Shown here in pieces: positions 18,209-26,861 of a DNA stretch of 64,000 nucleotides. The position numbers and the translations under genes were made by a program. Every line of letters starts with the position of its first letter. The stretch's first letter is position 1. The stretch is from UBA4644 sp900555855 (GTDB taxonomy: Bacteria > Bacillota > Clostridia > Oscillospirales > Butyricicoccaceae): contig DAWAJD010000001.1 in NCBI GenBank assembly GCA_052289195.1, forward strand, positions 1 through 64,000, given 5' to 3'. The notes under the pieces are model-generated. The model searched no databases, had not been told where the DNA came from, and saw only the letters and a list, made by a program, of their open reading frames with translations.

Positions 18209-19368
18209 GGGTCGCCATGTTCGGCGGGACCTTCAACCCGCCGCATCTGGGGCATATGGCGGCGGCCCGGGCCTGCGTGGAGACGCTGGGGCTGGACCTG
18301 CTGCTGCTGATGCCCGCCAATCTCCCTCCCCATAAGGCCCTGCCGGAGGGCTCTGCCACGCCGGAGCAGCGGCTGGAGATGTGCCGCATCGCGGCGGCGA
18401 AGCTCCCCAACTGCCGGGCCTCCGATCTGGAGCTGCGCCGCCCCGGCCCCAGCTATACGGCAGACACCGCCGCCCTGCTGGCGGAGCAATACCCCGAGGC
18501 GGAGCGCTGGCTGGTGGTGGGGACGGATATGCTGCTCTCCTTTGACCGCTGGCGGCAGCCGGAGCGCATCGCGTCGCTCTGCCGTCTGGCCGCCGTGGCC
18601 CGCAGCGACGAGGACCGGGCCGCGCTGGAGCAAAAGGCGGCCCAGCTGCGCCAGACGCTGGGGGCGCAGGTGGATATCATCCCAAACGCCGCTCTTCCCG
18701 CCGCGTCTACGCAGGTGCGGAGCGGGCTGGCGCCGGCCCTGCTGGATCCGGATGTGGCGGAATATATCCGGCAGAAGGGGCTTTACCGGCCTTCGCTGGA
18801 GACGCTGCGGCAGGCCGTTCAGAAACGAGTCAGCGAGAAGCGCTTTGCCCACATTCTGGGCTGCGAACGGCTGGCGGCGCAGCTGGCGGCCAAATACGGC
18901 GCAGACGACTATACCGTCCGGGCAGCGGCCATCCTCCACGACTGCACCAAGGGCCTTTCGGAAAAAGAACAGTTGCTTTTGGCGGAAAAATGGCATATAA
19001 TCTCTGATTATGGAACAGAAGATTTCCCCGCCCTGATCCATGCGGATACCGGCGCGGAGACGGCGAAGCGGGAGTTTCGCATGCCGGACGCCGTGGCCGA
19101 CGCCATCCGCACCCATACCACCGGGGCGGAGCACATGACGCTGGTCCAGAAGATCCTCTATGTGGCGGATCTCTGCGAGGAGACCCGGACCTATCCCGGC
19201 GCGGCGGAGCTGCGGGCGCTGGCCCTGACGGATCTGGACGCGGCCTATATCGCGGCGCTCCGGCGAACGATGGAATTTGTGCGATCCCAGGGGAGGACCC
19301 CTTATTATAAAACAGAGCTGGCCCTGCGCGCCGCTCTGCAAACACCTGAAAAGGAGGAAACAACATGA
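18205..19368 (+). CDS. nadD: nicotinate-nucleotide adenylyltransferase fused to YqeK-type HD hydrolase
   Basis: A 387-aa fusion. Residues 1 to about 192 are NadD, making deamido-NAD from nicotinate mononucleotide and ATP: GTFNPPHLGHM (nucleotidyltransferase motif), PPHKALP, the VVGTDMLLSFDRW region, and STQVRSGLA near the domain end. Residues from about 200 form an HD-domain unit of the YqeK family (diadenosine tetraphosphate hydrolase) with HILGCERLAAQLA, ILHDCTKGL (metal-binding His-Asp) and HTTGAEHMT. In many Firmicutes these are adjacent separate genes, as nadD-yqeK-rsfS; here the reading frame is continuous. It overlaps rsfS by 4 bp. Confidence 0.94.
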   Translation: MRVAMFGGTFNPPHLGHMAAARACVETLGLDLLLLMPANLPPHKALPEGSATPEQRLEMCRIAAAKLPNCRASDLELRRPGPSYTADTAALLAEQYPEAERWLVVGTDMLLSFDRWRQPERIASLCRLAAVARSDEDRAALEQKAAQLRQTLGAQVDIIPNAALPAASTQVRSGLAPALLDPDVAEYIRQKGLYRPSLETLRQAVQKRVSEKRFAHILGCERLAAQLAAKYGADDYTVRAAAILHDCTKGLSEKEQLLLAEKWHIISDYGTEDFPALIHADTGAETAKREFRMPDAVADAIRTHTTGAEHMTLVQKILYVADLCEETRTYPGAAELRALALTDLDAAYIAALRRTMEFVRSQGRTPYYKTELALRAALQTPEKEETT

Positions 19369-19745
19369 CGGAAATCACCCCCAAGGAGCTGATGGAGACC
19401 ATCGTTTCGGTGGCCGACAGCAAAAAGGCCCGGGATATCGTGGTGATGCAGGTGACGGGCCAGACCACGCTCACCGATTACTTTGTCATCATGACCGGCA
19501 CATCCAACACCCATATCCGCGCACTGGGCGACGAGATCGAGCTGCAGGTGAAGGAACGACTGCAGGTCCTGCCGCACCACCGGGAAGGCGTTACCTCCAA
19601 CTGGGTGCTGGTGGATTATAACAGCGTGGTGGTCAATATCTTCCAGAAGGAAGCCCGGGAAATGTACGCGCTGGAGCGGCTCTGGAGCGACGGCACCCGC
19701 ATCGATATCTCCAATCTGACGGTAAAGGAAGAAGAAAAGCAATGA
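19365..19745 (+). CDS. rsfS: ribosomal silencing factor RsfS
   Basis: A 126-aa protein that binds uL14 on the 50S subunit and blocks subunit joining when nutrients are low. The family features are DIVVMQVTGQTTLTDYFVI and the TSNTHIRAL stretch, followed by SNWVLVDYNSVVVNIF. AAAGGAGG lies upstream, and the gene overlaps both neighbours (nadD-yqeK and leuS) by 4 bp, so translation is coupled. Confidence 0.95.
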   Translation: MTEITPKELMETIVSVADSKKARDIVVMQVTGQTTLTDYFVIMTGTSNTHIRALGDEIELQVKERLQVLPHHREGVTSNWVLVDYNSVVVNIFQKEAREMYALERLWSDGTRIDISNLTVKEEEKQ

Positions 19746-22153
19746 AATACGAGTTTGACCGCATCGAGAAAAAATGGCAGAAAAAGTGGGAGGAGACCGG
19801 CGCCTTCCGCGCCTCCGACGACTACAGCAAGCCCAAGTTCTACGCGCTGGTGGAGTTTCCCTATCCCTCCGGCCAGGGCCTGCATGTGGGCCATCCCCGG
19901 TCCTATACCGCGCTGGACATCGTGGTCCGCAAAAAGCGGATGCAGGGCTATAATGTGCTCTATCCCATGGGCTGGGACGCCTTCGGTCTGCCGGCGGAAA
20001 ACTTCGCCATCAAGAACCATGTGCATCCGGAGCATTTCACCCGGGAAAACATCCGCCATTTCAAGGAGCAGATGATCTCTCTGGGCCTGAGCTTCGACTG
20101 GAGCCGGGAGGTGGCCACCATCGACCCGGATTATTATAAATGGACCCAGTGGATCTTCCTGCAGCTCTTCAAGCGCGGCCTGGCCTACAAGGCCTCCATG
20201 CCCGTCAACTGGTGTACCAGCTGCAAATGCGTTCTGGCCAACGAAGAGGTGGTCAACGGCGTTTGCGAGCGCTGCGGCGCGCCGGTGATCCGCAAGGAAA
20301 AGAGCCAGTGGATGCTGGCCATCACCAAATATGCCCAGCGTCTCATCGACGATCTGGACAAGGTGGACTATATCGAGCGGGTCAAGATCCAGCAGAAAAA
20401 CTGGATCGGCCGTTCCACCGGCGCGGAGGTGGATTTTAAGGCCACCACCGGCGAGACCCTCACCGTCTTTACCACCCGGGCCGACACGCTGTTCGGCGTT
20501 TCCTATATGGTCATCTCCCCGGAGCATCCCCTGCTGAAAAAGTGGCTGGATCAGATCGAGAACCGGGCGGAGATCGAGGCCTATCAGCAGGAGGCCGCCC
20601 GCAAGTCGGACTTCGAGCGCACTGAGCTGGCCAAGGACAAGACTGGCGTCCGTATCCGCGGCATCCACGCCATCCATCCCATCACCGGAAAGCCCGTGCC
20701 GCTGTTCGTCTCCGACTATGTGCTCATGGGCTACGGCACCGGCATCGTCATGGGCGTCCCCGGCCACGACCAGCGCGACTGGGACTTTGCCAAGGCCTTC
20801 GATCTGCCCATCATTGAGGTGGTCAAGGGCGGCGATGTGACGAAGGAGGCCTTTGTGGCCAAGGACGATTCCGCCGTCATGGTCAATTCCGATTTCCTCA
20901 ACGGCATGACCGTGAAGGAGGCCATCCCCTTCATGAAGCAGTGGGTGGAGGACCACGGCATCGGCCGGCAGAAGGTCAATTACAAGCTGCGGGACTGGGT
21001 CTTCTCCCGTCAGCGCTATTGGGGCGAGCCCATCCCCCTGGTCCATTGCGAAAAGTGCGGCTGGGTGGCCATCCCCGAGGACCAGCTGCCCCTGCGCCTG
21101 CCGGAGGTGGATTCCTATGAGCCCACAGAAAGCGGCGAAAGCCCCCTGGCAAAATGCACCGACTGGATCAATACCACCTGCCCCTGCTGCGGCGGCCCCG
21201 CCCAGCGGGAGACGGATACCATGCCCCAGTGGGCCGGTTCCTCCTGGTATTATCTGCGCTACTGCGATCCCCACAACGACAAGGCCCTGGCCTCCAAGGA
21301 GGCGCTGGACTACTGGATGCCCGTGGACTGGTACAACGGTGGCATGGAGCACACCACCCTGCATCTGCTCTATTCCCGCTTCTGGTATAAGTTCCTTTAC
21401 GATATTGGCGTCGTCCCCACCTGTGAGCCCTATCAGAAGCGCACCTCCCACGGCATGATCCTGGGCGAGGGCGGCATCAAGATGTCCAAGAGCCGGGGCA
21501 ATGTGGTCAATCCCGACGATATCGTCCGGGAATACGGCGCAGACACCATGCGCCTTTACGAGATGTTCCTGGGCGACTTTGAAAAGGCTGCGCCCTGGGA
21601 TCCCAAGGCCATCAAGGGCTGCAAGCGCTTTCTGGACCGGGTCTGGAACCTGAGCGAGAACCTGCAGGAGGGGGAGGAATATTCTCCCGCCAACGAGGCC
21701 GCCATCCATAAGACCATCAAAAAGGTGGGCGAGGACGCCGACAGCCTGAAGGCCAATACCGCCATCGCCGCCATGATGGGCCTTTTGAACCAGCTGGAGA
21801 AAAACGGCTGCAACAAGGCGGAGTTCCGCACCTTCATCACCATCCTCAATCCCTTCGCCCCCCATGTGACGGAGGAGATGAACGAGCTGCTGGGCGGGAA
21901 GGAGCCGCTGTGCCATGCGGCCTGGCCCGTTTACGACGAGAGCAAGACCGTGGACCAGAGCCTGGAGCTGGCCGTTCAGGTCAACGGCAAGGTCCGCTCC
22001 GTCATCACCGTGGCCGCCGAGGCCAGCGAGGACGAAATGCGGGAGACCGCCCTGGCCGACGCCAAGGTCCAGGCGGCGCTTTCCGGCATGCAGGTGGTCA
22101 AATCAATTGTTATTAAAAAGAAAATCGTCAATTTTGTGGTGAAACCGCAGTAA
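19742..22153 (+). CDS. leuS: leucyl-tRNA synthetase
   Basis: An 803-aa class I aminoacyl-tRNA synthetase. The HIGH-type motif appears as HVGHPRSYT after PYPSGQGL (residues about 40-55). A zinc-ribbon insertion (CTSCKCVLANEE...CERCGAP) is present. The CP1 editing domain carries the TTRADTLFG segment, and the KMSKSRGNVVNPDD loop closes the catalytic core. The C-terminal anticodon-binding and leucine-specific domains are intact and the length is normal. No T-box leader is present because the gene is embedded in the operon (4-bp overlap with rsfS). Confidence 0.98.
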   Translation: MKYEFDRIEKKWQKKWEETGAFRASDDYSKPKFYALVEFPYPSGQGLHVGHPRSYTALDIVVRKKRMQGYNVLYPMGWDAFGLPAENFAIKNHVHPEHFTRENIRHFKEQMISLGLSFDWSREVATIDPDYYKWTQWIFLQLFKRGLAYKASMPVNWCTSCKCVLANEEVVNGVCERCGAPVIRKEKSQWMLAITKYAQRLIDDLDKVDYIERVKIQQKNWIGRSTGAEVDFKATTGETLTVFTTRADTLFGVSYMVISPEHPLLKKWLDQIENRAEIEAYQQEAARKSDFERTELAKDKTGVRIRGIHAIHPITGKPVPLFVSDYVLMGYGTGIVMGVPGHDQRDWDFAKAFDLPIIEVVKGGDVTKEAFVAKDDSAVMVNSDFLNGMTVKEAIPFMKQWVEDHGIGRQKVNYKLRDWVFSRQRYWGEPIPLVHCEKCGWVAIPEDQLPLRLPEVDSYEPTESGESPLAKCTDWINTTCPCCGGPAQRETDTMPQWAGSSWYYLRYCDPHNDKALASKEALDYWMPVDWYNGGMEHTTLHLLYSRFWYKFLYDIGVVPTCEPYQKRTSHGMILGEGGIKMSKSRGNVVNPDDIVREYGADTMRLYEMFLGDFEKAAPWDPKAIKGCKRFLDRVWNLSENLQEGEEYSPANEAAIHKTIKKVGEDADSLKANTAIAAMMGLLNQLEKNGCNKAEFRTFITILNPFAPHVTEEMNELLGGKEPLCHAAWPVYDESKTVDQSLELAVQVNGKVRSVITVAAEASEDEMRETALADAKVQAALSGMQVVKSIVIKKKIVNFVVKPQ

Positions 22154-22158
22154 ATCCC

Positions 22159-22187
22159 TTGACAAACGCGCCGGGCTTGCATATAAT
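22159..22187 (+). promoter_or_regulatory. promoter of rpsU
   Basis: Perfect TTGACA (22159-22164), 17-bp spacer and perfect TATAAT (22182-22187), starting 5 bp after the leuS stop codon. Confidence 0.92.
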
Positions 22188-22237
22188 ATACCTGTGATGC
22201 GTGTCATCGTTTTCTGTTCATGGAGGGAGGGAAGAAA

Positions 22238-22420
22238 ATGTCTGAGATCCGTGTGAAACCGGATGAGTCTTTGGATAACGCGCTGCGTCGTTTTAAGCGC
22301 TCCTGCGCGAAGTCCGGTGTGCTTTCCGAACTCCGCAAGCGTGAGTGCTACGAGAGCCCCAGCGTCAAGCGCCGCAAGAAGAGCGAAGCCGCTCGCGCCA
22401 AGAAAAAAATGTATCGCTGA
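22238..22420 (+). CDS. rpsU: ribosomal protein bS21
   Basis: A 60-aa basic protein of the 30S subunit near the anti-Shine-Dalgarno end of 16S rRNA. It has the typical N-terminal SEIRVKPDESLDNALRRFKR and a Lys/Arg-rich tail ending KKKMYR. The start at 22238 has GGAGGG 9 bp upstream; an earlier in-frame ATG lies in the ribosome site. It has its own consensus promoter and a strong terminator, so it is a single-gene unit. Confidence 0.97.
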   Translation: MSEIRVKPDESLDNALRRFKRSCAKSGVLSELRKRECYESPSVKRRKKSEAARAKKKMYR

Positions 22421-22436
22421 GTTGATCGTTTTTCCG

Positions 22437-22469
22437 GATGCCGCAGAGTTTTTCTGCGGCATCTTTTTT
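22437..22469 (+). terminator. terminator of rpsU
   Basis: A 10-bp stem (22437-22446 with 22454-22463) is followed by six T. Confidence 0.88.
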
Positions 22470-22502
22470 CAAACGGCTCTGGCCGTGACGGGAGGAAACA
22501 AG

Positions 22503-23060
22503 ATGAAAAAAGTGTTCTGGGGCGTTTTGCTGGCCATGGTCGGCCTGCCCACCATCCTGCAGCTGCTGATGCTCTTTCTGCTGCCCCAGCTGATGACGGG
22601 GACGGCCGCCGCCGTTTCCACCCTGCTGCTGGGCCTTTTGCAGGCGCTGGGCTATTATCTGATCATGACCGCGGCGGCAGAGCTGCCCGGCGGCAACTGG
22701 GAATGGGCCTATAAGCTCTCCAAGATCCTCTGCGCCTATACGGTGGCGGTCGCTGTGGTGCAGCTGCTGCCCCTGTCGCTGCCCTCCGCGGTCTCCACCA
22801 TCCTGTTTTATGTGACGGACTACAGCAGCTTCCTGGTGCTGTTTTTCATCATCCGCGGCGTGGCAGACCTGCAGTATGTGGCCCGGCGGGATCTGTATGC
22901 GGCGAAGATCAATACCTGCTTCACCGCCTGGGTGCTGCTGCAGCTGGTGGGGAGCTTTATCTCGCTGGTGTCGGTGGCCGCCATCGCCGCCTATATCTAT
23001 ATGCTGGTGCTGCTCTATAAGGCCGCCAAGGCCTACGACGGGCGCAACAGCAGCTTTTGA
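22503..23060 (+). CDS. small integral membrane protein of unknown function
   Basis: A 185-aa hydrophobic protein. Four to five hydrophobic segments are visible: about 5-28, 35-58, 75-95, 100-120 and 140-170. Short loops contain GGNWEWAYKLSK and LQYVARRDLYAAK. The start is preceded by GGGAGG 8 bp upstream. No family was recognised. The gene stands alone between the rpsU terminator and a convergent terminator. No catalytic motif is visible. Confidence 0.75.
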   Translation: MKKVFWGVLLAMVGLPTILQLLMLFLLPQLMTGTAAAVSTLLLGLLQALGYYLIMTAAAELPGGNWEWAYKLSKILCAYTVAVAVVQLLPLSLPSAVSTILFYVTDYSSFLVLFFIIRGVADLQYVARRDLYAAKINTCFTAWVLLQLVGSFISLVSVAAIAAYIYMLVLLYKAAKAYDGRNSSF

Positions 23061-23085
23061 ACCCCAAAAAAACAAAATAAAAAAA

Positions 23086-23120
23086 GGGCGCGGCCGGGAA
23101 GGCTGCGTCCTTTTGCTTTT
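23086..23120. terminator. convergent terminator
   Basis: A 10-bp stem with two G-U pairs (23086-23095 with 23101-23110) is flanked by A-rich and T-rich tracts, so it can serve both the membrane-protein gene and the convergent exported-protein gene. Confidence 0.7.
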
Positions 23121-23131
23121 TGGGAAAAAAC

Positions 23132-24229
23132 TCAGGGCTGCTTGACGATCACATCCAGCGTCTCGTCGGAGCGGGCGCTGCCGGCAGGGGCCAGAAGACC
23201 AAGGCGGCAATCCGTTTCTGCCAGCGCGTGCCGCAGGGCGGAAAGATCCGCGTCGGAGGAGGCTGTGTCCACATAAAGCACATCAAAGTACTGGGCCAGC
23301 TCCATCACATCCTGCCCGGCTTCGCTGTCCAGCAGGTCCTGGGCCGCGTGATCTGTAAGCAGAAGTCCCAGGGGCAGCGCTGTCCCTTCAGAAAGCTGCC
23401 GCGCCAGCTCCGTCAGCGCCGCTGTCTTGGAGGGGGTGCCGCTCAGGTCGATGAGCTGGGTCTTTCCCACGGTGGGGAACTGAAACTCCGTCAGCACCAC
23501 CTGACAAAAGCCCTGCGCCTCGCAGGCCGCCAGCTGGGCCAGCAGACAGGAGGCCGTGTCCTTGCCGGAGGGGTCGAACCAGGCGGAATAATCCCGATCC
23601 AACCAGGTGGCGCCGCTTTCCACCCGCAGAGCGGAGGCGCGATACAGCGTTCGGGGCCGTAGATTGTCCCGCAGGGCAGGCAGAATGGCCACGGGGGCCT
23701 CCGCCGCGGCGCGGTTGGCGTCGGAAAGGAGCGCTGCAAAGGTCTCCGCCTGCTCTGAGACGGCGCCCTGGGCCGCGCTGCCATCAGGCAGCAGGGAAGC
23801 GCCCTCTCCGTCCTTCACCAGGATCGCCAGCTGCTGCAGTCCGCTGTCCCGCAGGTCGGTCATGACGGCGGCATAGTCCTCCAGAAGGGCCGTCCCCTCC
23901 GCATACTGCGCAAAGATCGGGGCCGCAGAGGGCGTCTCCGATGTGTCAGGAACCGGAGGCTCAGGATCCTCGATGGTCAGATCAAAATCCTCCTCTGCCG
24001 GGTCTGCCGGGGGCGCTTTACCGTCCTGTTCGCCGGGCTGCTCCTGTTGGTCGGAGGACGCCGGTTCCCGGAAGGGAAAGTGGAGCCATTCCGGCAGGTC
24101 GGCTCTACGGCTGTAGAGCCAGAGCCCGCCGGCCGCCAGCGCCAGCACCAGAAGCAAAAGAAGCATCCCCAGCAGGATATGCCTTTTTTTTCGACGGCGG
24201 GAGCCGGTGTAGCGACGATAATATCCCAT
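23132..24229 (-). CDS. membrane-anchored protein resembling the DUF4015 glycoside-hydrolase-like fold
   Basis: A 365-aa protein with a basic N-terminus, one transmembrane helix (about 19-40), a Pro/Glu/Asp-rich linker (about 55-105) and an extracellular domain. Segments such as LAILVKDGEG, TWLDRDYSAWFDPSGK and CQVVLTEFQFP align by eye with the DUF4015 putative glycosyl hydrolase family (VIDVKD..., WVNPYS..., FDYIRFP). The acidic residue of the last motif differs, so activity is uncertain. The start at 24229 was chosen because GGGAG lies 9 bp upstream. It follows rnfD by 33 bp in the same direction and is probably in its operon. Confidence 0.6.
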   Translation of the reverse strand: MGYYRRYTGSRRRKKRHILLGMLLLLLVLALAAGGLWLYSRRADLPEWLHFPFREPASSDQQEQPGEQDGKAPPADPAEEDFDLTIEDPEPPVPDTSETPSAAPIFAQYAEGTALLEDYAAVMTDLRDSGLQQLAILVKDGEGASLLPDGSAAQGAVSEQAETFAALLSDANRAAAEAPVAILPALRDNLRPRTLYRASALRVESGATWLDRDYSAWFDPSGKDTASCLLAQLAACEAQGFCQVVLTEFQFPTVGKTQLIDLSGTPSKTAALTELARQLSEGTALPLGLLLTDHAAQDLLDSEAGQDVMELAQYFDVLYVDTASSDADLSALRHALAETDCRLGLLAPAGSARSDETLDVIVKQP

Positions 24230-24262
24230 AGGCGTCATCTCCCTTCTTGTATCAGAACGCGA

Positions 24263-25348
24263 TCACTTTTTGTTGCGGCCAACAGCTTTTGCGGGGCGTT
24301 TTCCTGTCGAACGGCGCGCAGGAGCAGACGCTTCGGCGGGAGCAGCCTGCGCAGATCTGGAACGGGTCGGAGCGCTGCGCCACCAGGGCTTGGCATCCAG
24401 ATGGAGGATGCGATCCGCCAGAAATACCAGCGCATTCATGATCAAAACAGCATACCAGACACCCTCTGGCGCCCCGCCGTGATAGCGCAGCAGCACCGTC
24501 AGCGCGCCGCAGCCGATGCCGTAAAGCACCTGGCCCAGGGGCGTTACCGGGCTGGTGGTGTAATCGGTAATCAGGAAGAAGGCCGCCAGCACCGCGCCGC
24601 CGGAGACCAGCTCATAGGCCATCCAGAGCAGCGGCCCCTGATTGCCCTTGCTGAAGACATAGGTCAGAAACGCCATGGTCCCCAAAAAGGCCAGCGGCAT
24701 CCGCAGGGGGATCACCCGGCGAAACAGCAGCCAAAGCCCGCCGGCCAGCAGCGCAAAGGCAGAGACCTCGCCCAGACAGCCGCTGACCATGCCCAGAGCG
24801 GTGTTGGCCAGAGAGGTCTCGGGCAGCTGCCCGCTCTGCAGGATGGAAAGGGTGGTGGGCTCCGCCGCGATCTCGCCGCAGGAGGCGAAGATGGGCAGCA
24901 GCGTCCGCGCCCGGCAGAAGGTGGACATGGCGCCGGGGAAGCAGATGGCCAGCAGCGCCCGGCCGCAGAGGGCAGGGTTCAGGGCGTTTTTGCCCAGCCC
25001 GCCGGGAAGCCCCTTCACGATGACGACGGCGAAGAAGTCCGCCAGCAGCACCATCCACCATTCCACCGTCACCGGCAGCGTGCAGCACAGCAGCATTCCC
25101 GTCACCGCCGCGGAAAGGTCGGAGACCCGGGCCTTTTTCCAGACGATCTTTTGAAGCAGCCATTCAAAGCAGACGCACCCCGCCACCGAGACGGCCATCA
25201 GCGCCAACGCCCGCAGACCGAAGAGAAACACAGCCAGCGCCAGCGCCGGCAGCAGGCCGATGATCACATCCAGCATGATCTGCCGGGTGGATTGCTCGCT
25301 GCGCAGGAAGGGGGCGGAACTGGTTTTTACATGAGAGAGATCATACAT
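24263..25348 (-). CDS. rnfD: Rnf electron transport complex subunit RnfD
   Basis: A 361-aa membrane subunit of the ferredoxin:NAD oxidoreductase (Rnf) ion pump, homologous to NqrB. It has about 9-10 transmembrane helices, and the family motif FFLITDYTTSPVTPLGQ is clear. GLGKNALNPALCGRAL and the GEVSAFALLAGG helix also fit. The flavin-attachment threonine is expected in the loop around AEPTTL, but this is not certain. The C-terminus has an unusual Ala/Arg/Lys-rich tail (last about 40 residues). The start at 25348 has GAGG upstream, 10 bp after rnfC. The usual partners rnfG, E, A and B are not downstream. Confidence 0.88.
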   Translation of the reverse strand: MYDLSHVKTSSAPFLRSEQSTRQIMLDVIIGLLPALALAVFLFGLRALALMAVSVAGCVCFEWLLQKIVWKKARVSDLSAAVTGMLLCCTLPVTVEWWMVLLADFFAVVIVKGLPGGLGKNALNPALCGRALLAICFPGAMSTFCRARTLLPIFASCGEIAAEPTTLSILQSGQLPETSLANTALGMVSGCLGEVSAFALLAGGLWLLFRRVIPLRMPLAFLGTMAFLTYVFSKGNQGPLLWMAYELVSGGAVLAAFFLITDYTTSPVTPLGQVLYGIGCGALTVLLRYHGGAPEGVWYAVLIMNALVFLADRILHLDAKPWWRSAPTRSRSAQAAPAEASAPARRSTGKRPAKAVGRNKK

Positions 25349-25358
25349 AGCGTTTGCC

Positions 25359-26672
25359 TCACTTTTGCTTGCGCGCATCCATCACGCGCTGTTTTCCCCG
25401 GCGGATATTCTGCATCAGGGGCATCTTGCCGGGGCAGACATATTGGCAGGCGCCGCATTCCGTGCAGTCCAGGATCCGATAATCCCGCAGGAGCGAGAGC
25501 CGGCCCCGCTCCCCCAGCCGGGAGAGGGAAAGGGGGATCAGCTGCTGGGGACAGGCCTCCACGCAGCGGCCGCAGCGGATGCAGGCGGGCGTCTCCGAAT
25601 CCCGCTCCTCCTCCTGACCGAAGGCCAGAAAGCCGCCGGTGGTCTTGAGGACGGGGATATCCAGCCGGGTCTGCGGCAGGCCCATCATGGGTCCGCCTAG
25701 GATCAGCCGGGTGGGCGGCTCCAAAAATCCGCCGCAGGCGTCGATAAGGGCCTCCACCGGCGTGCCGATGCGGCATTCCAGATTTTTCGGGTTGGCCACG
25801 GCGCTGCCGGAGACGGTGACGATCCGGCGGATATCCGGCATGCCGCCGGTAAACAGACGGTAGACCGCCGCCGCCGTGTCGATGTTGAAGACCACGCAGC
25901 CCGCGTCCAGCGGGCCCTTGCCGGAGGGGATGCTCCGCCCCGTGAGGGATTCCGTCAGCTGCCGCTCCATGCCCTGGGGATATTTGCTCACCAGCGAGCA
26001 CAGCTGGACGGAGCCGTCTTGGGGGAGACATTCCCGCAGCTTGGGGAAGGCGTCCTGCTTGTTGGCCTCCACGCCCAGGATCACCCGGCGTACGCCCAGG
26101 ATCCGGGAAAGCAGGCTGCCGCCGCCGATGACCTCCCAGGGATATTCCAGCAGGATCCGGTGGTCGGAGGTCAGGTAAGGCTCGCTTTCCGCGCCGTTGA
26201 GCAGGATGGTATCGGCCCTGCCCCGGGCGGCCGCCAGCTTTGCGGCGGTGGGCAGGCCCTGATTGCCGTGGCACACGATGCCGGACCGGGCCAGCAGCTC
26301 CAGCGCTTCCTCCGCCGTCAGCGAATCCACATCCGCCGGGCGAATGGCGGGGTCGGGCTCGTCCAGCAGGTCGTTTTCAATGACGATGCTCATGGTCTCG
26401 CCGCCGTAAACATCGGGCCGGGGCTCAATGGCCGTCACCGTTCCGGAAACGGAGGCATGGATGGGGGCGGAGCGTGGAGAAGCCGCTTCTGCGATCTGCT
26501 GCCCCAGCAGGACCCGCTGGCCCACGGAAACGATGGGCTGGCAGGGCGCATCCGGCCGCAGCGCCAGCGGCAGGACCAGCTCTTTTACCGGCGGCAGAAG
26601 CTCGATGGCCTTGCCCCGGGTAAGACTTTTATGATCGTCGGCATAGATGCCGCCTTTGAATGTACGCGCCAT
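25359..26672 (-). CDS. rnfC: Rnf electron transport complex subunit RnfC
   Basis: A 437-aa peripheral subunit that takes part in electron transfer between ferredoxin and NAD. The N-terminal part has the RnfC barrel (FKGGIYADDHKSLT, then QRVLLGQQIAEA). The central NADH/FMN-binding region contains NGAESEPYLTSDHR. Two C-terminal 4Fe-4S motifs are intact: CIRCGRCVEACP and CTECGACQYVCP. The start at 26672 is preceded by CGAGGTG. It is the first gene of a minus-strand operon with rnfD behind a clear promoter. Confidence 0.93.
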   Translation of the reverse strand: MARTFKGGIYADDHKSLTRGKAIELLPPVKELVLPLALRPDAPCQPIVSVGQRVLLGQQIAEAASPRSAPIHASVSGTVTAIEPRPDVYGGETMSIVIENDLLDEPDPAIRPADVDSLTAEEALELLARSGIVCHGNQGLPTAAKLAAARGRADTILLNGAESEPYLTSDHRILLEYPWEVIGGGSLLSRILGVRRVILGVEANKQDAFPKLRECLPQDGSVQLCSLVSKYPQGMERQLTESLTGRSIPSGKGPLDAGCVVFNIDTAAAVYRLFTGGMPDIRRIVTVSGSAVANPKNLECRIGTPVEALIDACGGFLEPPTRLILGGPMMGLPQTRLDIPVLKTTGGFLAFGQEEERDSETPACIRCGRCVEACPQQLIPLSLSRLGERGRLSLLRDYRILDCTECGACQYVCPGKMPLMQNIRRGKQRVMDARKQK

Positions 26673-26702
26673 AGTTTCACCTCGATCTTGATAAACATAC
26701 TT

Positions 26703-26731
26703 ATTATATACAGAAATCGGGAGAATCTCAA
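26703..26731 (-). promoter_or_regulatory. promoter of rnfCD
   Basis: TTGAGA (26726-26731) and TATAAT (26703-26708) on the minus strand with a 17-bp spacer. Confidence 0.8.
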
Positions 26732-26861
26732 CCGCTTCCCGCGAAAAAGCGTGGCGGAAGTTGTAAACTTTCCTGTATTCGCCGGCCCGCGCCCCGGCGG
26801 CGGGCCTTTTGGCGCATAACCGGCCCGCCCGGCGCATAGGCTCGAAGCAGGAGGGATCGGA

